64,000 bases of DNA from JACMLD01 sp039916305. GTDB taxonomy: Bacteria > Bacteroidota > Bacteroidia > Chitinophagales > Chitinophagaceae. Location of the stretch: contig JBDSLR010000022.1 of assembly GCA_039916305.1 (NCBI GenBank), positions 1 through 64,000 of the forward strand. Direction: 5' to 3'. Each line of letters begins with the position of its first letter. The first letter of the stretch is position 1. A program made the position numbers and the translations under genes. The notes beneath the pieces are model-generated. The model was given only the letters and a program-made list of their open reading frames with translations. It made no database searches and was not told the DNA's origin. This document shows positions 9,052 through 18,604 of the stretch, in pieces.

Positions 9052-9939
9052 TTGCCGCCACCTGTCGCCAAACACGAAAAAGTCTTTTATCAAGGTAACT
9101 CTTATCTATATTTGGTGAGAACTAAACTTGTTAAATCCATTTGCGGCAAAGAGCTAACCCTATCGCCATCAACCAGTATAAGTTTAGCAATAAGAAACAA
9201 ATACTTTAAACTTCAGTTTGTGAAAAAAATATTTCCTGGTGAATTTTCTGATCTTCTAAACCGTAAAGGTTTAAGCATCTATAAGAAAGAACACATTATA
9301 AACTCAAACGAAAAAGTAACTGTTATCAATAATATCATCAAGCCAGACTATATTTCGGCAATCCAAAATAAACTTGGACTCTTTCTTTACCCCCATCTGA
9401 AAAAGCTGTACAGTCCTATTGACCCTAAATGGATGAAAACAACTAAATATAATTTCCACGATAGACTTGGAAAAACCATGAGAGTGAAGTCTGCTGTTCT
9501 GAATACCAAAACCAGTAATGCCTTTAGCATTGCTTCAGAAATGGGACTAATTCAGATGTTGAACTCAGAATCTTTCCGAAAAATGGGTGAAACAATTATG
9601 AATTTAACATTCGGTGCCAGCATTGGAAAACAGCTCATGTGTTATGAAAATGGTGATTTTGTAAGCCCACATACTGATTACTTGCCAGAACATCCAAATC
9701 TCAAAAATGGCTATTTTGATATTCATCTGATGTTTTCAAGTGAGCACGTCAAGCATCAAACTCTCATCTATGAACAGAACGGCTTGCTGAATAATGTAAT
9801 AAATATTGCTGCCAGTTCCGGTGTGGCCGTGTATCATCTTCCCTTCTGGCATTATACTACACCACTCATCACAAAAAAGAATCAACAGCTCGCCGGAAGA
9901 AGGTGGTTAATTTTACATTCGTTTGAAGAACCGGTATAA
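9052..9939 (+). CDS. Putative 2OG-Fe(II) oxygenase-like protein with non-ATG start
   Basis: The C-terminal 130 residues carry a double-stranded beta-helix pattern of Fe(II)/2-oxoglutarate oxygenases. An HTD iron-binding motif sits inside YENGDFVSPHTD, the distal His is probably in WHYTTP, and GRRWLILHSF supplies the arginine that would bind 2-oxoglutarate. The N-terminal half is not recognised. The frame is open from 9004 but has no ATG before about residue 126. TTG at 9052 is used here; TTG 9112 and GTG 9115 are alternatives. The gene is AT-rich: I counted 19 G+C in 9301-9360, against 29 in 14101-14160. That suggests foreign origin or 5' truncation. Its substrate is unknown. Confidence 0.6.
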   Translation: MPPPVAKHEKVFYQGNSYLYLVRTKLVKSICGKELTLSPSTSISLAIRNKYFKLQFVKKIFPGEFSDLLNRKGLSIYKKEHIINSNEKVTVINNIIKPDYISAIQNKLGLFLYPHLKKLYSPIDPKWMKTTKYNFHDRLGKTMRVKSAVLNTKTSNAFSIASEMGLIQMLNSESFRKMGETIMNLTFGASIGKQLMCYENGDFVSPHTDYLPEHPNLKNGYFDIHLMFSSEHVKHQTLIYEQNGLLNNVINIAASSGVAVYHLPFWHYTTPLITKKNQQLAGRRWLILHSFEEPV

Positions 9940-10011
9940 TAATTCATACCGTCTTTACGGCTTCCCTCGCTCTACCGAACTAGGAGAAAGCTCAGCCATA
10001 ATTCCGCGCAA

Positions 10012-10155
10012 TTACTTTAGCAAGCTATAGGATTTATTAAAAGCATTAATGGTTAGCAGCTGGCGTTTATAGGTATCTGTGGCATTTAGTGGCGTCTCAT
10101 ACTGTTTATAAACATAAGCTACCATAGGAGGAACACAAATCATTTTTTCGTACAT
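10012..10155 (-). CDS. Possible 47-residue protein downstream of the sensor kinase
   Basis: An ATG at 10155 on the minus strand opens 47 codons ending in TAA at 10014-10012. It starts 14 bases after the stop of the sensor kinase gene. The product is basic and tyrosine-rich (VAYVYKQYE, DTYKRQLLTINAFNKSY) and looks more protein-like than the other frames. No signal peptide or membrane span is seen and no family is recognised. It could be a small co-transcribed protein or the tail of a lost gene. The rest of 9940-10169 shows nothing. Confidence 0.3.
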   Translation of the reverse strand: MYEKMICVPPMVAYVYKQYETPLNATDTYKRQLLTINAFNKSYSLLK

Positions 10156-10169
10156 ATATAGGTATTCGG

Positions 10170-13100
10170 CTATTTATGCACCATTTTTATCGTTGTTCCA
10201 GAACCTTTTTTTGAATAAATGCTGACATTATACCCGGCCTGTGCAGCTCTATATCTTATATTTTGCAAACCATTGCCTTTATTCTCACGATCCTGATCAA
10301 ATCCATTTCCATTGTCACTCAGGGTAATCGACATTTTTTTATGTTCATCAATTTGCACGATGAAATTAAAAACTGAACAATCAGAATACTTTATACAATT
10401 ATTGAAAGTTTCCTTCATAATCATAAATAAATTCTTTTTCTCATCCTTATCAAGTTTATAATTTAAAAGCCTTTCGTTAATATCTTTTGTCAGATCAATA
10501 GAATTTGCAGAAGCTAAAGGATAAGCAAAATTTTCAAATCGGTAAATAACATCGTTCAGCGTGTCTAATTTACTATCCATAACCCAAATCAGATCCCGGG
10601 TACTTGAAATAGCAGATTGAGCGCCCTCCTTTATCCTTAGTAAATATTCTTTTTTTGAAGGATCAATCATAATTAAATCTGAATACACTTTTATACTATT
10701 TAATGTACTTCCTATGTCATCATGCAAGTCATTTGAAAGCTGTCTCCTTATCAATTGCTGTTTATTAACCTGGCTAAGTCTGTAGCGATAAAAAATGTAT
10801 AAAAGCGCTACAAAGCTTAAAAGTATAATCAATTTGAACAAGTCTGTTTGATACCATTTTGCAGCAATAAATATTTTGATATTTGCTACGTCCTTTACAA
10901 AAAAACCATCCTTGTTCCAATATCCTACTTTTAAAAAATAGCTTCCATAGGTAAGCGCATTTAAATTAATAATTTCATTATAGCCTCCATTTACATAGTT
11001 ATCTTGCTTGCCGTCAATTTTGTAACTAAATCTTACATGATGATTATCGTTAAAATTTAGCGCTGCAAGGGAGATAGATACGCTGTTTGTTCCAGCCGGT
11101 AGGCTAATGTCATCCCATTTAAGCGCATGAATAGTTTGCTTTTCCCTTCCTTTATAATATTCCAGTTTGTATATGTATATAGGAAATGGATACGCGCTAT
11201 CCGGAATTAAACTCGCATCAATTTCAGTAAAGCCATTGATACCACCGAAATACATTTTGTTTTTAAATGACAGATAACCTTTCTCGTCAAAACAATTATC
11301 CTGAAGTCCGTCTTCATAATAGTAATTACTGCATAAACCAGAACGACTGTTTATCCGTGACAACCCCATATTTGTGCTCGCCCATACGATTGAATCTGAC
11401 TCCGGAAGCAAACCATAAACACTATTATTACAAAGACCGTTGGTTTCTGACAGTTGTGTCCATTGATGTGAATACTTCTCATATTTATTTATTCCTCCAC
11501 CGTAAGTGCCAAACCACAAAAATCTGCCATCATCATACATATCAAAATAAACACCTGGAGGGGCGTTTTTAAGATTTCGGATGTCTTTAATTATTTCAAC
11601 GACACTGTCCTTTACAATATCAAATTTCTCTATGGTATTATCCGTTAGAAGATACAAAAAACCCTCCCTATCCATCTTGATATTATGAATTCTGTTTTCT
11701 GCAACACCTCTTGCTTGAGCCGTGCCGGCCTTAAATTGCCATACTTTTCGCTTTTGCCTATCCCATTTAAACAACCCTTCCTCCTCATCACTTGCCCAAT
11801 AAGATATATTACCTATCTCACATGCACTATTGAAGTATCTTTCTCTGAAAGCGGACCACTCAGGGAAAAATTTGAGAAATTCTGTTTGGCAAATGCGATT
11901 ATCAGCGGATGAATAAATACACATTCCTTTGTCTGTAGACACTATCCAAAATCCCTCTTTAATTTTTTGCAAGTAATGAACCACCCCAAACTTGTTCGAA
12001 CCTGGTATTATTTTACTTCTTCCTGAAAGAATATTGGTAACAAACAACCCATTAGTTCCTGCTGCAAAAATCTCCGTATCGGTTTTTTGAAGGAGTGAAT
12101 ACAAATGGTCCAGATGGTCACTTTTGTCATCTTCTCCCGAAAATGAATGAAACGGATTGGAGCCGAGATGCACCATTTGCAATACTGTTGCCGTACTGAT
12201 CCACAAATTCTTTTCTGTATCAATCATCAGACTATTAATTGTATTGTCAACCAACCATTTCCTCTTCCTCACACCTGCCTGGTAGATTTCTGCTGAATCG
12301 GTATCAGTATGATATTTTACTAATCCAGCATTAGTGCCAATCCAGAAAACATCCTGCCTTTCTTTAACAAAACAATTCACACCATTTAATCGGTCCCTGG
12401 GGAAAAAATAACTTTTATCGTAGTGCCATCCCGAATCATTAAAAAAACCTTTAAAAATTAGATTATCGGAAAGTCCATACAATGTATCATGCTCAATCCA
12501 GACATCCTTTATATTTACTGCCAACCGGGCTATTTTTTCTGGCAGATCGAGCTTTTTATTGCGCAGCGTGCGAAGATTATATAATAACAAACCATAATTA
12601 CTAATGCTGATGCAGGTGTAATTTGCTGAAATCTGCTTAATGAAAAAGGGATCCAATTTCGAATTTAATCTCGGCAAACTATCAACTATTGTATATTCAT
12701 TGTCGTTGGATTTTTTAAAGGCAAAAAAGTCTCTGTTTCCAATCCATGTAGTATTTCTGGTATCGACAATTATATTTGTAAGCCATAAGTTGCGCAGTCG
12801 TTTGCCCGCATAAGTACTGGTATCTATTCTTATTCTTTGTGTTTTTAAGCTTGAAGGGTCAATAACATCAAATCCATTGTTACAATCAGCAGCATAAATG
12901 CGCCCATCAGGACCTGAATAAATATCGTAAAAAAAATTTCCTGACGGGCTCAATTCATCTGAAGATTCATTTTTAAGCCCTTCAAAAGATTTACCATTAA
13001 ATCTAAAAATTCCGTCCTGAGTACCAACCCAAATAAAACCATATTTATCCTGGATCGTTTTATTGATTGCATAACTATTTAACCCCTCTTTAAATGAAAA

Positions 13101-13187
13101 GCTTCGAAAAATGGGAACTTGGCCTATTAGTGTAGTACAACCGAATAGAAAACTAATAAGTAAGATTCTAATGCCATTCTTTTGCAT
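10170..13187 (-). CDS. Beta-propeller sensor histidine kinase without receiver domain
   Basis: The protein has 1005 residues from the ATG at 13187; the longer TTG start at 13199 is less likely. A signal peptide leads into a large periplasmic sensor of two-component-propeller repeats (FIWVGTQDGIFRFNGKSF and similar), then a Y_Y_Y domain (about 670-760) and one membrane span. The cytoplasmic kinase is of the HisKA_3 type, with LHDDIG at about residue 820. Its ATP-binding domain is intact: KETFNNCIKYS, LSDNGNGF and GNGLQNIRYRA. Such kinases usually phosphorylate a LuxR-type regulator, but none is adjacent. It is AT-rich like the preceding oxygenase. Confidence 0.88.
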   Translation of the reverse strand: MQKNGIRILLISFLFGCTTLIGQVPIFRSFSFKEGLNSYAINKTIQDKYGFIWVGTQDGIFRFNGKSFEGLKNESSDELSPSGNFFYDIYSGPDGRIYAADCNNGFDVIDPSSLKTQRIRIDTSTYAGKRLRNLWLTNIIVDTRNTTWIGNRDFFAFKKSNDNEYTIVDSLPRLNSKLDPFFIKQISANYTCISISNYGLLLYNLRTLRNKKLDLPEKIARLAVNIKDVWIEHDTLYGLSDNLIFKGFFNDSGWHYDKSYFFPRDRLNGVNCFVKERQDVFWIGTNAGLVKYHTDTDSAEIYQAGVRKRKWLVDNTINSLMIDTEKNLWISTATVLQMVHLGSNPFHSFSGEDDKSDHLDHLYSLLQKTDTEIFAAGTNGLFVTNILSGRSKIIPGSNKFGVVHYLQKIKEGFWIVSTDKGMCIYSSADNRICQTEFLKFFPEWSAFRERYFNSACEIGNISYWASDEEEGLFKWDRQKRKVWQFKAGTAQARGVAENRIHNIKMDREGFLYLLTDNTIEKFDIVKDSVVEIIKDIRNLKNAPPGVYFDMYDDGRFLWFGTYGGGINKYEKYSHQWTQLSETNGLCNNSVYGLLPESDSIVWASTNMGLSRINSRSGLCSNYYYEDGLQDNCFDEKGYLSFKNKMYFGGINGFTEIDASLIPDSAYPFPIYIYKLEYYKGREKQTIHALKWDDISLPAGTNSVSISLAALNFNDNHHVRFSYKIDGKQDNYVNGGYNEIINLNALTYGSYFLKVGYWNKDGFFVKDVANIKIFIAAKWYQTDLFKLIILLSFVALLYIFYRYRLSQVNKQQLIRRQLSNDLHDDIGSTLNSIKVYSDLIMIDPSKKEYLLRIKEGAQSAISSTRDLIWVMDSKLDTLNDVIYRFENFAYPLASANSIDLTKDINERLLNYKLDKDEKKNLFMIMKETFNNCIKYSDCSVFNFIVQIDEHKKMSITLSDNGNGFDQDRENKGNGLQNIRYRAAQAGYNVSIYSKKGSGTTIKMVHK

Positions 13188-13550
13188 GGTAAAACACAAT
13201 TATATATAAGTCTATACAATGATGTAAAAACAGATAAATTAAAGGTATAATTTTTTCGAGGAGACGGTGACAAACAATTTTATTTCCTGTAACATCTGTT
13301 TTCAAAACTTGATATTACTTTTAAAAATACGCGCATATAATTATAGATGTCATGGGGAAATCGAGTTGTGATATTTTTATCCCAGTGCGGAAGGATTTTG
13401 CCGTAAGGCCGGCACTACTTTCGTCGGACTACAAACAGTGGAAAATTACTTGGCCAAAATGTGGCCACATCTTTTTGCACACGGATGACACAGATTTTTT
13501 TACCGGAAGTGTACTAAGATAGCCCGCGCTTATCCGTTTTTATTGCAAAA

Positions 13551-13608
13551 AATGGATTTTCAAGGATGTTGCTGCTTCGCAGCAGTAAGAAATCCGTGAA
13601 AATCCATT
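13551..13608. repeat. Long stem-loop in the 13200-13789 gap
   Basis: Outer arms of 17 bases (13551-13567 and 13592-13608) pair with one mismatch; the core is GGATTTTC. Inside them is a perfect 6-base hairpin, TGCTGC-ttc-GCAGCA (13570-13584). About 50 bases upstream lies CACGGATGACACAGATT, resembling the CACGGAT..GGATTTTCACGGATT intergenic repeats I remember from other genomes. It lies downstream of the M13 peptidase stop. No gene is supported elsewhere in the gap. Confidence 0.55.
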
Positions 13609-13789
13609 CGATCCTTATTGTTGTATTGCGCTAGTGAAGACGTTTAAATTTTACCCTACTCGACATTGTGCCCTGATCAAATTTCGGACTACTGCGACTC
13701 AGCTGCACCAATCCTACTTTTTAGGGACCGAATACACAGCAAGTACAAACCTCCTAAACACTATTTACCACTGCTATCTTCGTTATAAA

Positions 13790-15805
13790 CTACCAGATAT
13801 GGATCCTCTTCTCCTTCGGCAGATACATACTATCGCCCTGCGTTATATTGAATGCTTCGTAAAAATGCGGGTTGTTCATCAGCGGGCCATTTACGCGCCA
13901 CATGGGTGGGGAGTGCGGATTGTTATTAATCCACAAACGCAAAAATTCATCTTTCATTTTTACGCGCCAGATATGCGCTACAGAAATAAAGAAGCGTTGG
14001 TCTGGGGTATAGCTGCCTATCTTGGTTGAGTCTTGTCCCTCTTTCGTCAATTTGAAAGCATCGTATGCAATAGCAACGCCGGCTACGTCTGCGGCATTTT
14101 CGCCAACCGTCATGGCCCCTTTTACATGCACCGTATCGAGTACCGTAAATGTATTGTAGATGTCAATTACATTTTGTGTTTTTGCTTTGAACTTTGTATA
14201 ATCATCTTTCGTCCACCAGCTTTTCACGTTACCGTTTACATCAAACTGTGCGCCCTGGTCGTCAAATGCATGCGTAATTTCATGACCAATCACCATGCCG
14301 ATACCGCCATAATTTAAAGCATCATCTGCATTGTTATCAAAATAAGGCGGTTGCAAAATAGCTGCCGGAAAAACAATTTCATTGGCGGAAGGGTTGTAAT
14401 AAGCAGTCACAGTTGAAGGCGTAACAAACCACTCGCTTCTGTCTACCGCCTTGTTTAGTTTTGCCAGTTGAAACCGGTAATTGTTAGCCACTGCTGATGC
14501 TATATTCTCAAAATATTTACCTTTTACAATACCTACATTATTATAGTCTCTCCATTTATCAGGATAGGCTATCTTCTTCGTCATGGTCAGCAATTTTTCT
14601 TTTGCCTTTTGTTTTGTGCTGTCGCTCATCCAGTCCAGCTTATCCATTCTGGCAGCCATTGCTTTCTGCAAATTATTGACCAGGTCAAGCGTACGCTTCT
14701 TCGCCTCTTCCGGGAAATATTTTTTCACGTACAATTGCCCCAGTGCACCACCCAATAACTGGTCAACCGCGCTGGCCATCTTTTCGCCGCGTGTTTTTTG
14801 TACGGCCTGCCCGGAAATTACTTTGTTCAATTCAAATGAAGCATCCACAAATGGCTGACTCAAGACATCTGCGTAGTTACTAATAGTATAAGCCTTCAGG
14901 TAAATTTTCCAGTCGCTGAGCGGGATTGACTTTAAAACGGCATTCAGCTTGTCATAGTAAGCCGGTTGCGCCACATCAATAGAATCTGTTTTTGCGCCCA
15001 TATCATTTAGTACCTGCTGCCACCCGATATTGGGCTGCTGCTTAACAAGTGCTGCAAGGGCCATCTTGTTATAGTTGGCATTTACATCGCGCAATTCAAT
15101 ATTTGTTCTGTGAGCAGCAGCAAGTTGTTTGTCTATATTGTAAACGATGTCTGCATTTTTTGATGCTATGCCGGCATCAGTAGCGGTCAGTTGAAACAAC
15201 TTGCTGAGAAATAGTTTATACGCCTGCTGAATGGCAACGCTGGACGCATCTGTTTTAAAATAGTAATCTCTTTCGGGAAGGCCAATACCAGCCTGGTAGA
15301 CATGTGCTATATTCAGGTTACTGTTTTTATTATCCGGCGCTATGCCAAAAGATAAAACAGATCCGTTATTCAACGTTGCCGCGGTGGCTGCAAACTTCAT
15401 CATGGAAGGAAGATCGCTGATGCTGTCAATCGAGGCAAGCACTGGTTTAATGGGTTCATACCCGCGCTGGTTAATAGTTGTGGTATCCATGCCCGATGCA
15501 TAAAAGTCACCCAGCTTTTGTTCAATGCTCCCTTCTGTGTTAGTAGCTTTTGAAACACTATCCAGTATGCCCTGCAAACGCAGGCGTTGCGGGTAATTCA
15601 TAAACATGTATGCACCCACGCCGGATTGGGAGGGCGGTATCCGGGCAGAATCATACCAGGTACGGTTTACATACATAAAAAAATTGTTTTTGGGTGTAGC
15701 GGAAGAATCAATTCCCGTTATTTCCGTTAGCGCCGTTGCTTCCGGCGTGCTTTTGCATCCCAGCAAAAAAAACAATACTGCAAACAGGAATGGTGTTTTT
15801 TTCAT
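13790..15805 (-). CDS. M13 (neprilysin-like) metallopeptidase lipoprotein
   Basis: This 671-residue protein starts at the ATG at 15805, which places a lipoprotein signal at the N-terminus (lipobox LLGC, Cys17). The longer upstream frame has no signal and is rejected. The zinc site is HEITH at about 508-512, with the third ligand Glu in GENAADVAG near 569. The HSPPMWRVNGP segment also matches the family. M13 enzymes are oligopeptidases of about 650-700 residues that cut small peptides outside the cytoplasm. The ending KRIHIW corresponds to the family's C-terminal Trp motif. It appears to be transcribed alone. Confidence 0.95.
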   Translation of the reverse strand: MKKTPFLFAVLFFLLGCKSTPEATALTEITGIDSSATPKNNFFMYVNRTWYDSARIPPSQSGVGAYMFMNYPQRLRLQGILDSVSKATNTEGSIEQKLGDFYASGMDTTTINQRGYEPIKPVLASIDSISDLPSMMKFAATAATLNNGSVLSFGIAPDNKNSNLNIAHVYQAGIGLPERDYYFKTDASSVAIQQAYKLFLSKLFQLTATDAGIASKNADIVYNIDKQLAAAHRTNIELRDVNANYNKMALAALVKQQPNIGWQQVLNDMGAKTDSIDVAQPAYYDKLNAVLKSIPLSDWKIYLKAYTISNYADVLSQPFVDASFELNKVISGQAVQKTRGEKMASAVDQLLGGALGQLYVKKYFPEEAKKRTLDLVNNLQKAMAARMDKLDWMSDSTKQKAKEKLLTMTKKIAYPDKWRDYNNVGIVKGKYFENIASAVANNYRFQLAKLNKAVDRSEWFVTPSTVTAYYNPSANEIVFPAAILQPPYFDNNADDALNYGGIGMVIGHEITHAFDDQGAQFDVNGNVKSWWTKDDYTKFKAKTQNVIDIYNTFTVLDTVHVKGAMTVGENAADVAGVAIAYDAFKLTKEGQDSTKIGSYTPDQRFFISVAHIWRVKMKDEFLRLWINNNPHSPPMWRVNGPLMNNPHFYEAFNITQGDSMYLPKEKRIHIW

Positions 15806-16012
15806 AACAATTGTTTTGTTTAAAATGCGCCCTGCCTGCAGGCGATAAATTTTCTTGATGAAAAATATTTCGATTGAGCTTACCGAAGATAGTTGATAGA
15901 CCGGTTTATGACAAATCAACCGGGCAGCTATCATGCAATAAATCAGCAATTTCAGTGTACGCTCCTAGGTCGACTTACCACAATGGAATACTCCGGCTAT
16001 CCAACAGTCCTA

Positions 16013-18538
16013 TCACTTATTTATCACTTCAATTTCAGTTATTCCCTTACTTGCACTATACTCAAAAACCAAAGAACCAATTATGCTACTCTTAATGCGT
16101 TTCAGGATTTTCTTATTAATAATAATGGAATAATAACTACCAGGTTTAAGATCGCGCAGGTGGTAAATCAATTTGTTTGATATAGCATCGCCGGAAAACT
16201 GGCTCCAGGACATTTCACCTGGCTGCCATTTTTTAATGTCGAGTGTAAGCTGGCCATTTGATGAAGTGATGACTTTCAGGGAAGCCTTCTCCCTGCGGCC
16301 ATTAAAAAATAAAAGCTCCCGGTTGCTACTGAAGAAACCAAAGTCTGTTGCAGAGATGACCTTAAACCGGCTGTTTGATACCGCGTATTGATCCATATTC
16401 AGATCGATTGCCAGCCGCTGATCCCGGTAATTGTATTTTAATTGTGTGCCAGCCAGTTCTTTGGTAATATGCGGATCCAGGTAAAAACGATTGTAAAGTG
16501 AGTTAATGCCGTAGATCCCCTGGTATAAACCAACTACTGAAAGGCTGTTGCCAGACAGGATATCGTCTCCCAGTCCGTCTTGTTTTGTTCGCCCATAGCG
16601 CTGAAACGCCAGCCCGTCTTTAGCATATTGTGCCAGCACATTCTTTACATATTTCAATGCCAGTTCCGGCTTATAAGAAGCATACGCTTTAACAGCAACC
16701 GATCCCCACGATAAAAAGATGTCGCCATTTTCATAGTTCGGAAAAGGGAACTGCCAGTCGTTGCCCTCACCGGCAGCATAACTGTATAAGCAGAGCGGCC
16801 AAAAGAACAGTTGCTCTCTTTGCATCTGTGCTTCTATATCATCCAGTATTGTTTTTGTTCTGGCGGCATCATCGCAGATGCCATAGGCAATGGCCATAAA
16901 GTTCACGGGCGTTACCATATTGTTTCCATGTACAGCGCCGTCTTTATCCAGCCAGTGTACGTAACATTTTTTCTCCGTATCCCAAAAACCACCTTCCGTA
17001 GTGGGTTTGTTAAAACTTGTTTTTAATTGTTGCGCAAACCCGCTATAATAGCTTTCTTTTTCAGTATTGCCCAGTTGCTTTTCAATAGCAGCCCACAAAA
17101 CAAGCGCATGATAAAGCTTGGCATTTACAAATGCATTTTCATAGGCAGCCCAGATGATATCAATCCAGTCGCTTCCTCTTTTTTGTTTGTGGCTATCCGT
17201 GATCATTTCAACAAGACCATTTTTATTGCTGTCTCTTTTCATTATCCATTCCAATGCCTTTTCGCATGACAGCTGATGCGACTTCACCCATTTAAGGTCG
17301 CCATTCTGATCATATAATTCAGCCACATTGGTAACAAAATCGGGGTTAGCATCCAACAGGTATCCCCATTGTGCCTCGTAAAATCCTTTACTGGTAAATC
17401 CCTTCGGCATGGCGTCCTCATTGCTGTACGCCCACCTGGGCCATACCCGGCCGTCTGGTTTAATGGCATTATCCCGGTAAAAATCAAGACATTCACGGTA
17501 TCCGTTTAAATAGGCATTGTCATTAATGGCAAGTCCCATTTGTGCTATATACTGTTCATGCAGGCAGATTGGGCCATAGGGTGTATGCCAGCTGTTGCCG
17601 CCAAAATGCTGTTTGTCAATTACACCAATTCTTGCAATGGTGTTCAATACCGCGCTTACCTGCTCCCCATTTATGCCATTCAAATTTCCACGGCCGAACT
17701 GGTCCTTAAAGTCAAAATAAGAAAGATTAATACGCTGACTGCTTTTACCAGCCTTAAGCGCTATGGGCGACCATACATCCGTTGTATCTCTTACATAACG
17801 CCTTCTGTTGGTGCCTGAATCAAACCTTGGTTGTAATTCCTTGTCAGCTACTGCAATTGTATACAGCATTTTATCATCTGCTGTACGGCTGTAATCCATG
17901 GCAACTTTTTTGCCCGGCGAAACAATCGCCACCGTAAGCCCGTTACCTGTTTTACTGTTCCAAAACTTTGAGGTGCTGCTGTGTACCCCATACGTGTCCC
18001 GTTTTTTATTGAACAAATAGAACCAGGCAAGCCCGCCATAATCCTGGTAAGCACCTTCCCAGGTAGCTGTATTTGAAAAGGTAAAAACAGGAGAAGCCAG
18101 CTGCTCTGCTATAATTGCTTTTGATAATACCCTGTCTATTGTTAATGTTATATCTCTTTCAGTTACTATAAAAGTCCAGGTTTCATGTATGCTAACAGCC
18201 TTATCGCCATAATTAATTCCGGCAACAGTAATGGTATTACTAGTAATATGTACAACAGGTGTTGTTGAAAGTTGCAGCGTGGAATAAGCAGCCGCTTTGG
18301 TCCGGATGGCTGAATAGATGCCAGCATCTCCTTTTATCACTTCCTGGCCATTAACGATTAATGCCGAGATATTTACCTTATTGTTGTAATCAAGCGTCAT
18401 GCGCAGTTTTTCATTGCTGATGACAAGATTTTTTTCGCTGGTGTTATTCTTTACCTGTACGGTTTGTGGGAAACCTTTAACCGGCATTACAAGCGCATAA
18501 AGTAAGCACGAAAAATAAAAAGCCAGGTATTTACTCAT
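16013..18538 (-). CDS. Exported six-hairpin (alpha/alpha)6 glycosidase-like protein
   Basis: The 841-residue protein has an N-terminal signal peptide (cleavage near residue 25, GFPQ). A beta-sandwich region follows (about 30-270), then an (alpha/alpha)6-barrel (about 280-680). Barrel motifs include HTPYGPICLHEQY, KPDGRVWPRWAY, RGSDWIDIIWAAYENAFVNAKLY and GGFWDTEKKCYV. The layout resembles glycoside hydrolases of the GH63/GH94/GH37-like superfamily, but I cannot place it in one family or name its substrate. Aspartate and glutamate residues of DWID and YENA are plausible active-site groups. The gene starts 66 bases after the PhyH gene, suggesting one transcript. Confidence 0.7.
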   Translation of the reverse strand: MSKYLAFYFSCLLYALVMPVKGFPQTVQVKNNTSEKNLVISNEKLRMTLDYNNKVNISALIVNGQEVIKGDAGIYSAIRTKAAAYSTLQLSTTPVVHITSNTITVAGINYGDKAVSIHETWTFIVTERDITLTIDRVLSKAIIAEQLASPVFTFSNTATWEGAYQDYGGLAWFYLFNKKRDTYGVHSSTSKFWNSKTGNGLTVAIVSPGKKVAMDYSRTADDKMLYTIAVADKELQPRFDSGTNRRRYVRDTTDVWSPIALKAGKSSQRINLSYFDFKDQFGRGNLNGINGEQVSAVLNTIARIGVIDKQHFGGNSWHTPYGPICLHEQYIAQMGLAINDNAYLNGYRECLDFYRDNAIKPDGRVWPRWAYSNEDAMPKGFTSKGFYEAQWGYLLDANPDFVTNVAELYDQNGDLKWVKSHQLSCEKALEWIMKRDSNKNGLVEMITDSHKQKRGSDWIDIIWAAYENAFVNAKLYHALVLWAAIEKQLGNTEKESYYSGFAQQLKTSFNKPTTEGGFWDTEKKCYVHWLDKDGAVHGNNMVTPVNFMAIAYGICDDAARTKTILDDIEAQMQREQLFFWPLCLYSYAAGEGNDWQFPFPNYENGDIFLSWGSVAVKAYASYKPELALKYVKNVLAQYAKDGLAFQRYGRTKQDGLGDDILSGNSLSVVGLYQGIYGINSLYNRFYLDPHITKELAGTQLKYNYRDQRLAIDLNMDQYAVSNSRFKVISATDFGFFSSNRELLFFNGRREKASLKVITSSNGQLTLDIKKWQPGEMSWSQFSGDAISNKLIYHLRDLKPGSYYSIIINKKILKRIKSSIIGSLVFEYSASKGITEIEVINK

Positions 18539-18604
18539 TCCAAAAAATATTATTAAATAAACATGTAAAGAAATAAACAGTGCCGACCCTCGACAGTGTA
18601 AACA

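Noticed and set aside
9950..10000. tRNA-like fragment on the minus strand (GGTAGAGCGAGGGA)
   Set aside because: Only about 14 bases resemble a tRNA D-arm and anticodon stem. There is no T-loop or acceptor stem, and no cloverleaf can be drawn.
13634..14029. Plus-strand ORF of 131 codons opposite the M13 peptidase gene
   Set aside because: It overlaps the antisense of the conserved C-terminus of the peptidase and has unnatural composition.
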